Positions 47,996-58,900 of a stretch of DNA of 64,000 bases are shown one piece after another; positions within the stretch are counted from its first letter, which is position 1; each line of letters begins with the position of its first letter. Made by a program: the position numbers and the translations under genes. Origin of the DNA: Augochlora pura. Its lineage: Eukaryota > Arthropoda > Insecta > Hymenoptera > Halictidae. The notes below the pieces were generated by a model that was not told where the DNA came from, made no database searches, and was given only the letters and a program-made list of their open reading frames with translations. Location of the stretch: assembly GCF_028453695.1 (NCBI RefSeq), contig NC_135774.1, forward strand, positions 29,078,001 through 29,142,000, read 5' to 3'.

Positions 47996-50784
47996 ATGGT
48001 AAGAAATTTTACAAACATTGTATTTTCACCTTGTTTTTACCGATCAATACAATTTTCTCGAGAAACAATTACGTTTCCTCGAATTATTTCTACAAACTTG
48101 AAACCGTAGCATCCGCCGCATTGTTGACCACGTGTGATAGATAATTTTTAGTGTATAAACTGTTCATGCTCGACGCTAATGCTTGTTCTATTGTTTTTTA
48201 AATCTTTTTTTTTTCTTCTTATTATTCATTAAAGCTACATTGTTCGAAATTCGTTTGAAGATTTGTTGATCCGCGTTTCGACGGTTTGGTTCGTTAGTCC
48301 GCCATGTGCCGTGTCACTGACTCCTCCTATTCTCTTTCATTCATACCAATATTTTATCTGTAGTTTACTATTCAGTTTACCGTTGTAATTTGACGAATGT
48401 AATTTTTATTTTAATTTTACAGTCTTTATCAACGGCCCGACCGCTTGTTACGGTCTGGACCGACAAAAATGAGCCCTCGGGAGATACGATCTCCTTGCCG
48501 GCCGTTTTCAAAGCTCCAATTCGACCAGATATTGTAAATTTCGTTCACCAACAAGTCTCAAAGAACAGCAGACAACCTTATTGTGTATCCAAGGAAGCCG
48601 GTTAGTGGTCTATTAACAAATTAGGACAATATAGATGGAACTTCATATAACGCAATCAAAATATTCCCAGCAAATAATTCAAAATTATTTTTAATTTTCT
48701 CCTGAGAATTTTGTTTCTTAAGAAATTTTTGTATTGCATTAAATGTGGTTCTACTGTGCTATAATGTCAGCTGTATTAAGTTCTTCTACTACGAATTGTT
48801 TTTCTTAACGAACTAATTACAGAATTATTAAATATAGGTTTCTTTTATTAGGTCACCAAACCTCTGCCGAGTCATGGGGTACTGGACGTGCTGTAGCACG
48901 TATCCCCCGTGTTCGTGGTGGTGGTACTCACCGTTCTGGCCAGGGTGCCTTTGGTAACATGTGTAGAGGTGGTCGCATGTTTGCCCCTACCAAACCTTGG
49001 AGACGTTGGCACCGTAAAATTAATGTTAACCAGAAGAGATACGCTCTGGTTTCTTCCATTGCTGCATCTGGTGTACCAGCTTTGGTACAATCTAAGGGTG
49101 AGCGTTAAGTCACAGCATCAACTTATCGCGTTGTATGTATTTATTTTCATGATGAATTGCTGGTCCGTGTTGCTGATTGTTCACTGATTATACTCATAGC
49201 ATTTGACTGAATGTTTTTACAAAATGATCAATTGTGTTCTCTCGATCTAGGACAACAGTGTTATATTAATATTTATTTGCAGGTCACATGATCCAAGAAG
49301 TCCCTGAATTCCCCTTGGTAGTTTCTGATAAAATCCAAGAATATAACAAAACCAAACAGGCAGTTATTTTCTTGAGACGTATGAAGGCATGGAATGACAT
49401 CCAGAAGGTGAGTGTATCACCACACTAGCTCGTTACATGTTGCACTGTATAATGTCCGCATCCTTTTTAAAATACGTTTAAATTGGATGCTCCATGAGGT
49501 GCTAGAGAAATATGGTTGTCAGGCGTTCTTGACTAGTTAGTTAACTCGCTAGAATGGGGTATCGATGACCAAACAAAAGCATAATGAATAGACTATATCG
49601 ATGTACAAGGAAATAACTTTCCTTTTGCTTATAGGTATACAAATCTCAACGTTTCCGTGCTGGTAAGGGTAAAATGCGTAACCGCAGACGCATTCAACGT
49701 CGTGGGCCTCTGATCGTGTACGGTGAAGACAAGGTACTAATCAATTATGGAAACAAACAGTTCCACCTATAGTTCATTTAACTAATAATCTGTTCGCCAT
49801 TAGGGTATTCGTAAGGCGTTCCGCAACATTCCTGGCATCGACCTCATGAACATCAACAAAGTGAACCTTCTGAAACTAGCCCCCGGTGGCCATGTTGGAC
49901 GCTTCGTAATCTGGACAAAGGGCGCTTTCGACAAGCTGGACGCTCTTTACGGAACTTGGCGTAAAGAATCGCAATTGAAAGCTGACTACAACTTGCCATT
50001 CCCCAAGATGGCAAACACAGATTTGGCCAGACTCCTGAAAGCCGACGAAATTCGCAAAGTCCTGAGAGCACCAAGGCACGTGTTTTATATATTAACAATT
50101 TGTATTTTATTTAGAACTCCTAGATGATGAAATTATTTGGTCCGTGTTACTGACTGACAGTGATAATATTATTTCAAATACTGATTATCCCCATAATTTC
50201 TTTTAGGTAACAATACATGCACACAACATGAAATCTAACGATACATAATTTCCATTTACAGGAAGAGGGTGGTGCGCAGCGTGAAGAAACTGAACCCATT
50301 GTCCAACACCCGTGCAATGTTGCGTCTGAACCCATACGCCGCTGTGCTGAAACGCGCTGCGATTTTGACAGCGAAGAGACGTCAACAAGAGAGAGACATT
50401 ATCCTGGCCGAGAAGCGTGGCGTATGTATCATTTTCTACTGCCTGAATTCAATGCTGAGCTTGGTTAATATAAACGTTTCTTACATACAGATCAAGCTTC
50501 CAAAGAGCACCCCGTCCGTCAAATCGAAGGTGCTACAAGAAAGGCGCAGGAAACAGATGTTGACTGTCAAGGCAGCCAAACCGAAGAAGCTAGCGACCGC
50601 AAAAACATCAGCAACCGCAGCTAAGCCGGCAAAAACTTCGAAGACTACGAAAGCCTCGAAGGCTCCGAAGAAAGCCGTGAAGGATCCGAAGAAAACGACC
50701 CCGAAGGATCCAAAAGCCCCGAAGGCTACGAAAGCCGCGAAGGATCCGAAGGCTGCAAAGCCCGCAGAGGAGCCCAAGAAGTAA
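47996..50784 (+). CDS. RpL4: Ribosomal protein L4 (uL4), eight coding exons
   Basis: Component of the 60S subunit whose long loop lines the peptide exit tunnel. Exons: 47996-47998 (ATG only), 48423-48600, 48852-49097, 49283-49407, 49635-49733, 49804-50075, 50262-50421, 50491-50784. They join in phase into 458 codons. Diagnostic stretches are SLSTARPLVTVW, GGGTHRSGQGAFGNMCRGG, FAPTKPWRRWHRK, AGKGKMRNRRR and NTRAMLRLNPYAAVLKR. The C-terminal exon is a long Lys/Ala/Pro-rich tail (KAPKATKAAKDPKAAK), longer and more repetitive than in vertebrates; such tails vary between species. The sixth intron must start with GC (AAG|GCACGT at 50076) to keep the frame; the GT six bases on gives a wrong frame. 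Introns 3 and 6 contain U18-like snoRNAs. AATAAA at 50835-50840 is the likely polyadenylation signal. Confidence 0.97.
49144..49215 (+). ncRNA. U18: U18-like C/D box snoRNA in RpL4 intron 3
   Basis: Box C ATGATGA is at 49149-49155, the guide TGGTCCGTGTTG at 49161-49172, box D' CTGA at 49173-49176 and box D CTGA at 49207-49210. The guide TGGTCCGTGTT followed by CTGA is the hallmark of U18, which directs 2'-O-methylation of large-subunit rRNA (human 28S A1313). In vertebrates U18 copies also sit in introns of the L4 gene. The 72-base size fits. Release from the spliced intron is expected. Confidence 0.82.
49440..49578 (+). ncRNA. Possible H/ACA snoRNA in RpL4 intron 4
   Basis: A hairpin with the perfect 6-bp stem GCATCC/GGATGC (49458-49463 with 49485-49490) is followed by a candidate H box AGAGAA (49504-49509). 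A second possible hairpin follows, with TGGT/ACCA at its base and CTAG/CTAG near the top. ACA lies at 49573-49575, three bases from the proposed end. The target uridine is not identified. Evidence is structural only. Confidence 0.35.
50119..50189 (+). ncRNA. U18: Second U18-like C/D box snoRNA in RpL4 intron 6
   Basis: Box C ATGATGA is at 50124-50130, the guide TGGTCCGTGTTA just before CTGA at 50150-50153, a C'-like AGTGATAA at 50159-50166, and box D CTGA at 50181-50184. The guide is the same as in the intron 3 copy, while the rest differs, so the two are old paralogs. It lies in the GC-AG intron. Confidence 0.82.
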
Positions 50785-50821
50785 AAAGTTTTTATCGGCG
50801 ACTCGTTGTTGACCCCCGAGC

Positions 50822-50840
50822 TTTATTTGTTTTGAATAAA
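50822..50840. promoter_or_regulatory. Overlapping opposite polyadenylation signals
   Basis: AATAAA on the plus strand (50835-50840) serves RpL4. TTTATT at 50822-50827 is AATAAA on the minus strand and could serve the Hsp20-like gene ending at 50938. The two convergent stop codons are only 154 bases apart, so the 3' UTRs probably overlap. Confidence 0.5.
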
Positions 50841-50937
50841 AGATGGGAAGACAACCGTAGGATGACAGCCTTGTAATTGATCTCAATCACCTGCGACGAG
50901 GACACAATGTAAACCGGAAATACACCCGCGTCATTGA

Positions 50938-51380
50938 TTATTTTTTCCTAAGCGGAGCGCGCACGATGATATTGTCGTTGAGCACTTCCACCGACACTTT
51001 CCTTGTGTTCGCCTCCGGCGGCATCTGAAAATTCAAGTTCCTGACACACGACCAGTCCTGCGAACTGTGCAATTTTATGTTCAGCGTGTTCTCGGTAGCC
51101 AGAGCGGCCGCTCCCACCTTTAAACCCTCCATCTTCATCTCTGCCTATAATTAGAATAACGATATTGTATCGCGACGGTAAAGGAAAATAATTTGTTAGG
51201 CGAACGTACAGCGTAGCACTCTTTATTGTCAATGATGTAAAAATTCGGAGCTTTGTGGAACTTCAGGCTCGTCTTAACTCCGTTCGATGCCATGTCAAAG
51301 TTTATGTAATCGTTCTGCTTCAAGGTAGTCGCGTTCTCGAGACAATGCGGCGGCAAATTGTCCATAGCAACACAGTCCAA
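50938..51380 (-). CDS. Alpha-crystallin/Hsp20-like small protein, two exons
   Basis: Exons 51380-51210 and 51144-50938 join in phase 0 into 125 codons plus stop. The start MDCVAMDNLPP is the first ATG; a second in-frame ATG follows at M6. The C-terminal half reads ENTLNIKLHSS, VRNLNFQMPPEANTRKV then VSVEVLNDNIIVRAP. That is the usual ending of an alpha-crystallin domain (hydrophobic, MPP, then V..ENDxxxVxAP pattern). It lacks the long N-terminal arm and the C-terminal IxI motif of classical small heat-shock proteins, so a chaperone role is uncertain. A related gene lies 134 bases upstream on the same strand, suggesting an old tandem duplication or a shared transcript. I do not recognise an ortholog name. 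Confidence 0.7.
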
Positions 51381-51514
51381 TTTACGATCGAGAGAAAAGT
51401 GTTACAGAAAAACCATGTCGAATGTTGAAGCTCCTAATCTTGACAGCTGGCGTTCATTTGTTTCTCCGTCGTGTCTCTATCACCGACAGCTTCACGCGGA
51501 ATTACGACGAGTCT

Positions 51515-52135
51515 TCAGCTTTTCGCAATTATCTTTTTCCTAGCTCTGCTAGGTTTTAACCAAGGCGCCGTGAGAACCAGCATTCTGTTCTTGTTGTCCA
51601 CGACAGCGCGAACCTTCTCGCCGTCTATGTCGTCCGGGATCAGCAGGTTCTCGCAGTGTTTCATGGTCCGTTTAACCAGTTCACCGAGAACCGACTTCTC
51701 GCTGATCTCCGGAAGTTGGCTAGCCAGCTGGTTGTTCAGCGGCTTGCAAGCGTTTACGCGAAGGTTGTTACCCTTTACGGTGATCTTGATGGTTGACATG
51801 TCCACATCCGGCGCCAGCAACATTCTTGCCTGAGAAAAAAAATTAGTTTCATAGTTGTTCAACCCTAGCTAGCCAACCGTTCAAAAAATTAATTTCACGA
51901 TTCAATGACTAACCTCGTATATTTTATCGGGCCTAACTGCTATGGAGATCATCTGCATTACATACCCTACTTCCGGGGGTGTCACGGACACCTTTACGGG
52001 CTCCGGTCGCGGCTTAACCAACACCGGACCAGATTTCTTCAAAAACCTGAGCGAGGTCGAACATTTTGGGCAGTGACCAGTGTCCAGAACCACGTCCCCT
52101 TCGCACTTTATGCATTGACTACCCTTTTTATCCAT
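51515..52135 (-). CDS. Zinc-ribbon plus Hsp20-like protein, two exons
   Basis: Exons 52135-51914 and 51829-51515 join in phase 0 into 178 codons plus stop. The N terminus has C-x2-C (CIKC, residues 8-11) and a second C-x2-C (CPKC, about 22-25), enough for a small zinc ribbon. A Pro-rich linker (KPRPEPVKVSV) follows. The rest resembles an alpha-crystallin domain: STIKITVKGNNLRV, then LLIPDDIDGEKVRAVV and NRMLVLTAPW. A basic tail ends KPSRARKKIIAKS. The combination of CxxC pair and Hsp20-like fold is unusual, and I do not recognise a named family. It is divergent from the receptor gene, whose start codon is 864 bases away. Confidence 0.7.
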
Positions 52136-52998
52136 TTTACAGAGCCGGAGACGCGCGATGTCATTGCACCGGAGTCATCAAGGATCGCGAAAAGGATTCG
52201 CGTAGATCCTGGCCTTGAGATAAATGCTTGTGTGAACCTTTCTGAGAATTTTTCGAAGTGGCAGATTTCAGAAGATGTGAACGGGGGGTTACTTGTCAAT
52301 TTGGATGTTGCATAGTGACAGGAGACTGTCGAAACAGTAGAATGCTAGACAGGTTCAAGCTATTAGGTACTGTTTCATGAAATGAATTTTTAATTGTTCG
52401 AAACTAAATCACTTTGAGCTTGTATATTTTTTTTTTTATTTTTTTAAAGTTTATACAATTCAGTTCTTTTTCTCAAAAGGACAGCAATCGATGTTTGAAA
52501 GAAATTGTATAAAGTTTAAGATAATTCAAGAAAAAAAATACAACTATTTAAAATTCAATTAATGTCTCGTCGCGGACGTATTATCTTGTTATTTTTTAAT
52601 TACGAATTTTTATTTTATTTTTTTAGCTGTCACCCGAAAGTAAATATCGAAAAGAAACATCGAAGACGGATCCATTGGTTATTCGAGGTTCTCGCCTAAC
52701 CGGAAAATAAATATTTCATGGCAGACCGCAGTCGTGTTAATTATCATTGTTGCGGTTAATCGAGCGTCGATCGGTTTACTATCGAACGTACAGGACTAGA
52801 CAGAAGAGGGTCGGAACCGGTTAGTTTGTTTAACATTCGTGTCTGCATTGTTTGAAACGCCTGCGCGAATTTCCTTGGGAATGGACGCGTTGTGGTAGGG
52901 GTAGCGCGGGATTCAGGGTCGAAATTGCACGGTGGTTGAAAAGCATTGGACACCAGTCGAGGACAGGCGGTCTCGCGTTTAAGTGGTCCATCAATTCC
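52136..52998. promoter_or_regulatory. Divergent intergenic region between the zinc-ribbon gene and the receptor gene
   Basis: Contains the two 5' regions. A T-rich tract is at 52423-52450, and an AT-rich block to about 52720. 52840-52998 is GC-richer and is probably the receptor 5' UTR. No TATA box or other defined element was recognised. Confidence 0.4.
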
Positions 52999-55900
52999 AT
53001 GTCGCCTTTGGCCCTGTTCTTTCATTACGGAGTTTTGGCCATCACTTTCGGTTGCGGTGAGTCTTCATCCCTCAACGTTTCCACACTTTTTACTCTGTGC
53101 TTTCGTCCTGACCGTAACTACTCGTTCGCGTTATTTTTATTTTGACCATTTGTTTTACAAATTGATTAATTTTATTAACTAGTACACAGTCTTCTTATTA
53201 ATTTTGAACACCAATAGAATTTTTTGCAAAGAAGCTGCAGAAGTTAACAATTTTCTTTCAAAGATCTCAAATTAAAAATGTTCGCGCTTTTATTCACATT
53301 TCTCTCCTTCATCGGTTCGCTTGATTTTAATGAAATCATAAACAGTGTTAAATTAGCGATTAAAAGAGACAGTGATAATTTGTAAAACAATTTTATCTCG
53401 TGCAACTAAAAACAGAGTAAGAAGTTCACGCAACTTCTCCTAGATATTACAACCAGTGCGATTAATACCTGTACGTGTTTATGAGTTTGCTACGAAATTC
53501 AAGCGAATTTCCGTCAAATTGTCCATCACAGTGGGTTGAGATTTCTACGTCTATTTATCACGTGTGTCCACGCACCTCGCGTTTAGGTATCCGCGAAACA
53601 CGTTTATTTGTCAATTAAATCGATCGACTGCGAGTAGTGTGTTCCATCGCCGAACAATCCACCGCAAAATTCGAGTCGTTAAATACCGACCTGAACCACA
53701 TTAAGTTTGCTCGAAGGCAGGGCGGTGCCGTTTCAATCCGCGCGATCGGTTACGAGATTCGATCGCGATGCGTAGCCCCAGAGAGATCGAGTTGCCGATC
53801 GTCGAGGTAAAACGTCGATTAAGGACGCCGGCCTGGCGACGATTAAGGCCAATTTCTTCTGTCTATTCGGTAATTGGATTTACTCGCAGCAGGATTTCCG
53901 CGGCGGCGGTGGCTTCGTGGTCAATCGAGTTTCTTCGAAAAACTTTCCCGCCTGCGAGCGGACACCGGTGTCTACACCCCCCCGGACACCACCGTTCGAT
54001 CCAGAAATCCTTAAATCTTCGGCGATACCAATCGTTCCGCCTCATGAATATTTTCCGCGGCGGACGTTTAATCTGCCTCGGATGAAACGTAATTCCTCGC
54101 CACTAATTCGGAAGTACCGAGGCGCGGGGTAAAAGCTTGCAGAATGCAAATATCGGCTCGTATACTCGCATAATGATGTAGCACCGTAATACATCCAGGA
54201 CCATCAATCCTGGGAGACTCGCGTTACTTTTCTCGCTTTCGACTGGCAGATTAATTTAGACATTATTAAATTCCTCGCGTGCCGCCGCGTCGAAATTTTT
54301 GCACGATTAATGTAGTTACTTTATTGGGATTGTCTCTCTTCAAACTTTCTACTTGCAAATTAATTTAGAGGCCGCTAAATTCTGCACAATGCTCTGTATT
54401 GAAATTTTTGTAAGATAGATAGACTAAGTTTGGCGATTTTGTATTTTGTAATCTAGGAAGAGAATTATTCTGCAATAATCGTCTCGAAATAATTTTCATA
54501 AAATTGCAGGTAGCAAAGAAAAATAGTAAGGTGAAACCGTAGAGACTGGTCGGATAGTTTCTCGGTGTTCGATAAGGGTCACAGAAGTTTGTTATCGAAC
54601 GTTTACCTTGGCCCTGCGGTGTAAACGTTTGCAGACGTCCGCGGCGAGGGCGGGAGCCGTCTCGACCCCTAATTCGCGACAGGTACATCGTCGGGATTTG
54701 CATACCAGCCCCCAGAAATTCCCGAAGTCCGTCGGAGTGCGTCGAGCCCCGCAGGATCGATCTGTTTGTTTACGCCGCAACGTCGAAATTATCGGTTAAA
54801 CGGAGGGAATTACCGATCGCCGGAAGATCCGTCGAGTTAGTTCGAAAACTTCGGCGAAAGTTAAACACCCTTAGCTCGTCTTCTCCATTAGGCGGATTAA
54901 GCTGTCTCCGAGGGGGCCCCGGAATTTTAGGTGGCTGCGAAAAAGTTTCGAGTCCTCTGATAACTGCCGGAATCCGCGCCGCAATTATAGGACCTGTAAC
55001 TGTTGCGGGACAAAATTTTATATACTTCGAAATACGCTATAGGATCACAGAAAAATTATAGAAGCTTGCTAAAATATACAATAGGACGTTTAAAGTTGAT
55101 AGGCTTCGGGAAAAAAATTATAAGATTTTTCAAAGACACGATATGCTTTTAAAAAAATGACTGAGGCTTGTTAAAAAATATTGCAAGACCTATGAAGGTT
55201 GTAGACCTCGCAGAAAAATTGTAGACATTTTTGGAGCTACTGTAAGGCTTCAGAAAAATTATAAGGCGACGCTAGAAGATGTTACAAGATTTATAAATGT
55301 TGTAGAAAATTGTAACTTCCGCAGGGATTTACGGAAAAGTTGCTGGGCTCGTAAAAATTGTGTATGAAGATTGCAGGCTTTGCTGAGAAATTATAGGATC
55401 TATGAAAGAACATTAGCAAGGATAAAGGTATCAGGCACCTATAAATCCCATAATATACCTTCTTTTTATTCGACGATATTTTCATCTCTGTTGCCATTTT
55501 TCAGCCCTTTCCCTTTGTCCTCATGGACGACATTCCACGCATGGCAAGGACCCGGTCGGCCCATGGTCCTCCTCTCTGTCTTCCAATTTACCTCATCAAC
55601 CCCTCATCTAAAACGCATTTCCCGCAACATCGATGAACCGCAGCGGTCCGAACGTGGAAGAAACAAGCCGCGATAAAGCCGGCAAAGAAAAACGCTTCCG
55701 TACGCGGACGAAACTAGGAAACCCGGGGAACTTAAACGCGCTGAAAGCAACGGGAAGAAATATCAGCGGAACACGAAACGCCATTAGGAATCCGCGGGAT
55801 TTTCCTGGAAAATCCGACAGATATCTCGATTCGACGCGGGGGAGGGGTGGGGTGGTGGTGGTGGCTCGGTTCTATTCCGGCGGTCGGGGATAGCATCCCG

Positions 55901-58900
55901 AAGAGCTTTCGCGGATGAAAGAGAGCCCGATCGCGCGTTTATGCGACAGCCCCGCGTGTGTCCGCAAGAATGAAGAGCGTTGTGCATTTCGGCCGCGTAT
56001 CGTCCCATCGATCGCATCGATGACCGATTCAGGAGTTTCCCCGGCGTTGCATTCCGAATGCAACCAGGGTTCAGGGACACTCCAGCCCCGGCTGTTGTCA
56101 AACTCGAGGCTCGAGTGGCCCCGACTCTATCGGACGGATCTTCCTTTAGCGCTTTCATCCGCCGTCCCTCCACCGATCCCCTTGTTAGCTTTTTTAATAA
56201 TGCTGCTCGTTAACGCGGCCCTGTGATATGCATCCTCTCGATTTTTATTTAGCAACCGATTCAAACACAAACGAGAACTCTTGATGGAATTCCAATAACG
56301 GGAAACAAAAGCCCGGGGCACGAAAAACGGATCGGCCTTAGGCTTTGCAAGTTTCGTTTATTCCATTCGTTGTTTGCAAAGCAAAATGGCCCCGTGTATA
56401 TACAAGCTGTTTTTAAACATTTTATTTGCATGCCCATGACCAGGCCGCGCGGGCTATTGTTTTCCCGGAGCGATTCATTATAAAATCAAAATTCCACGGG
56501 AACTCGGCTACCTAACTTCGACGACGAGGTTTATCGACAACGTTAATTAGCGTAGCCTTGTTACTCCGCCGGCGAATGATAAAGTTTTCAACAATAAGCG
56601 TCGGTGTAACAATCGGTCCGCGACGGTAAACCGGCGAAGTAGCTAACTGGATTTCCAGCTTCTGCGAGAATTTTGCTGACAACTTTTTCCGTCGAATCGC
56701 AAAATTCGTAGGCTACGTTGAAACGAGTATATTCGGGGGAGACCGTGCGGCGGTGTGTTCACCGATTAAAGGAGCACAGCGTATTGGTGTTTTATTCTCG
56801 TCGGCGGATTGTCACGATTTTCTAGAGTGAAATCGGACGCGTTGGGAACGCGGGCGCGGAAAGCGGAGTGGAACGCGAAATTTTCAACGGTGGAAGAACC
56901 TCGCGCTCCGATTGCCCCGAATGCGAAACTGGCCGCTGGAAAACGCCGTAACGCCGAATGGGATTCCCGGTTTTTCGCGCTCTCTTCCCGGCCGTTCTTC
57001 GGACTGCCCGATTCCGGCCCGTCGATCGAGTGTTTTCGAGCGATAAAAGTGCTCATTTTCACTCGAGACGATCTCGCGATGAACGATTCCCCCGCGAACC
57101 GTCCGGCGGAAAGCGGATTTCTACGGCGTAGAACACGCGAGAAGCGATTTTCTTGCGCCGACCGCATCCGTCCAGCCAGGTGAAAAATGCATTAGAACCG
57201 TTTTCGCCGGGGCCGGCCGACGCTCGTTTGTTCTCGATACTTTTCAATTCCAACTATTTCTCGGTTTTTAGGACATCGGGAAAACGCTGTAAGGTTGACC
57301 AGGACATCGAAACGCCTCCGCACACCGACACGAGCCCGCTATACCGCGACGCTGACGTAGATTTAACGATCGGAATTAACAGGGTTTGGGGAGAGATCTC
57401 CCTGGACCTATCGCGTGACCACCCACCTTTCCGGACCACGATCCCTTGAAACGTTCGACGGATGGCTATTTAGAAGACGTATCGCGCGTTAGATCGTCCC
57501 ATTATCGAGGTAATTACGATTGCCAGCCGCAGACGGTTGTCTCAGATAAGTTGTATCGCTCTGTTTTCTTAAAACAGCGATCCGAACAAGGGATTGCTAC
57601 TAACTCTTATCTGAACGCTTTACAACGTTCAGATGAAAAGTAGAATCCGAGGCATTCGTTGATGCTCCATTCACTGAACAATGCTAGATCAGCTTCGTAA
57701 AACTGCGAGACGGAACACTACTTTTAATCACAAGCTTTTGCCAACAGATCAATTAAAGAAGTAAAGACTAGATCGCGAAACTTTATACAAAATAGAAAGC
57801 AACAATAGGGAATAGTTATAATGTGTCGATATTGTTAATATTCTTCTGATGTTGGCTAGTTTTGTATTACACCTTATTTGAGTCAGAAATTCGTGAAATC
57901 TCTGCAGTCAAGTTTACAGAATCGTCGAAACTCCTCTAAACTTGTCTCGAAAAATCATTGTCTTGACATAACTTGACAAATCTTGACATAATTTGTAAGA
58001 TTCTTCTGATCCAAAATTTTCACAGAGATCAACCATAGGTGATCACCAAGCTCTCTAAGCGTGCCAGGAGAAATATGGTCGCGTTTACCATTTTTCGCTC
58101 TCCTCGAAAACTGGAGAAGTTCTTCCGAGTCACTCCACGAAGATCGATGCTTATCAGTTCAGCCGCAGAAGTAGCTATCCACAAAAATGTATAGTAAAGT
58201 GGCCCAGATATCGGAGACAAAGATCTCCATCTATCCGGAAACAGTCCATCGAGATCGCGCGATTGTTTCACGAGGTAATTTTGAGGGTTGCGATCGATCG
58301 CCGAGATCAAAGGTCTCTTCCGCAACCGCCCTGGCCCCCCTCGTTTCATTAGCGGAGAACACGAGAGCATTCGGGGGTGTGGGGCGGGGGCATTCTTGCC
58401 ATTGTCTTTCGGCGGAGAGATCCTTTATCTAATAGCGATTCGAAGGCGACGCGACGCCTGTGTTAGCCTCGTGAAAAGATGAAACCCCGAAGGAGAAGAT
58501 TAGAGCTCTGGCCGGCGGGATGGCTTCGGCCGCGTTTCGCGGCACAATGGCCACTCGAACGGCCGTGGACGACGCTTCGGCGTGCAGGATACCGAACGCT
58601 CTGTAACAGATAGCCCGGATGTAACGAACGGAATTAGATCCGTGATTTCGGCGGAGAGAGACCATTGTACCGCGTGTAATCCGATTCGACGACGTGTTTG
58701 AGCCCGCGTTTGATTCGATTATCCGCAATGAGCTTCCTGGCTCCACGGGAGATGCGACAAATTATACTGCGCGGACGGTGTATCGCACTTGTAAACACTG
58801 CGAACAGGTTTGTTAATGCGATTGGGGGATTGTAGCACGGCTTTTCCGTTCGCAGGGCTCGGCGATGAACACGAGTACAGACTGACGAAACATCTCCTCG

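Noticed and set aside
51141..51515. Joining the two Hsp20-like genes into one long gene
   Set aside because: The upstream gene has an in-frame stop after its basic tail. No acceptor precedes the start of the second, and the second has its own ATG. Two genes fit better, though a shared transcript is possible.
56766..57183. Opposite 133- and 124-codon frames
   Set aside because: Both are Arg/Ser-rich mirror readings of the same CpG-rich segment inside receptor intron 1.
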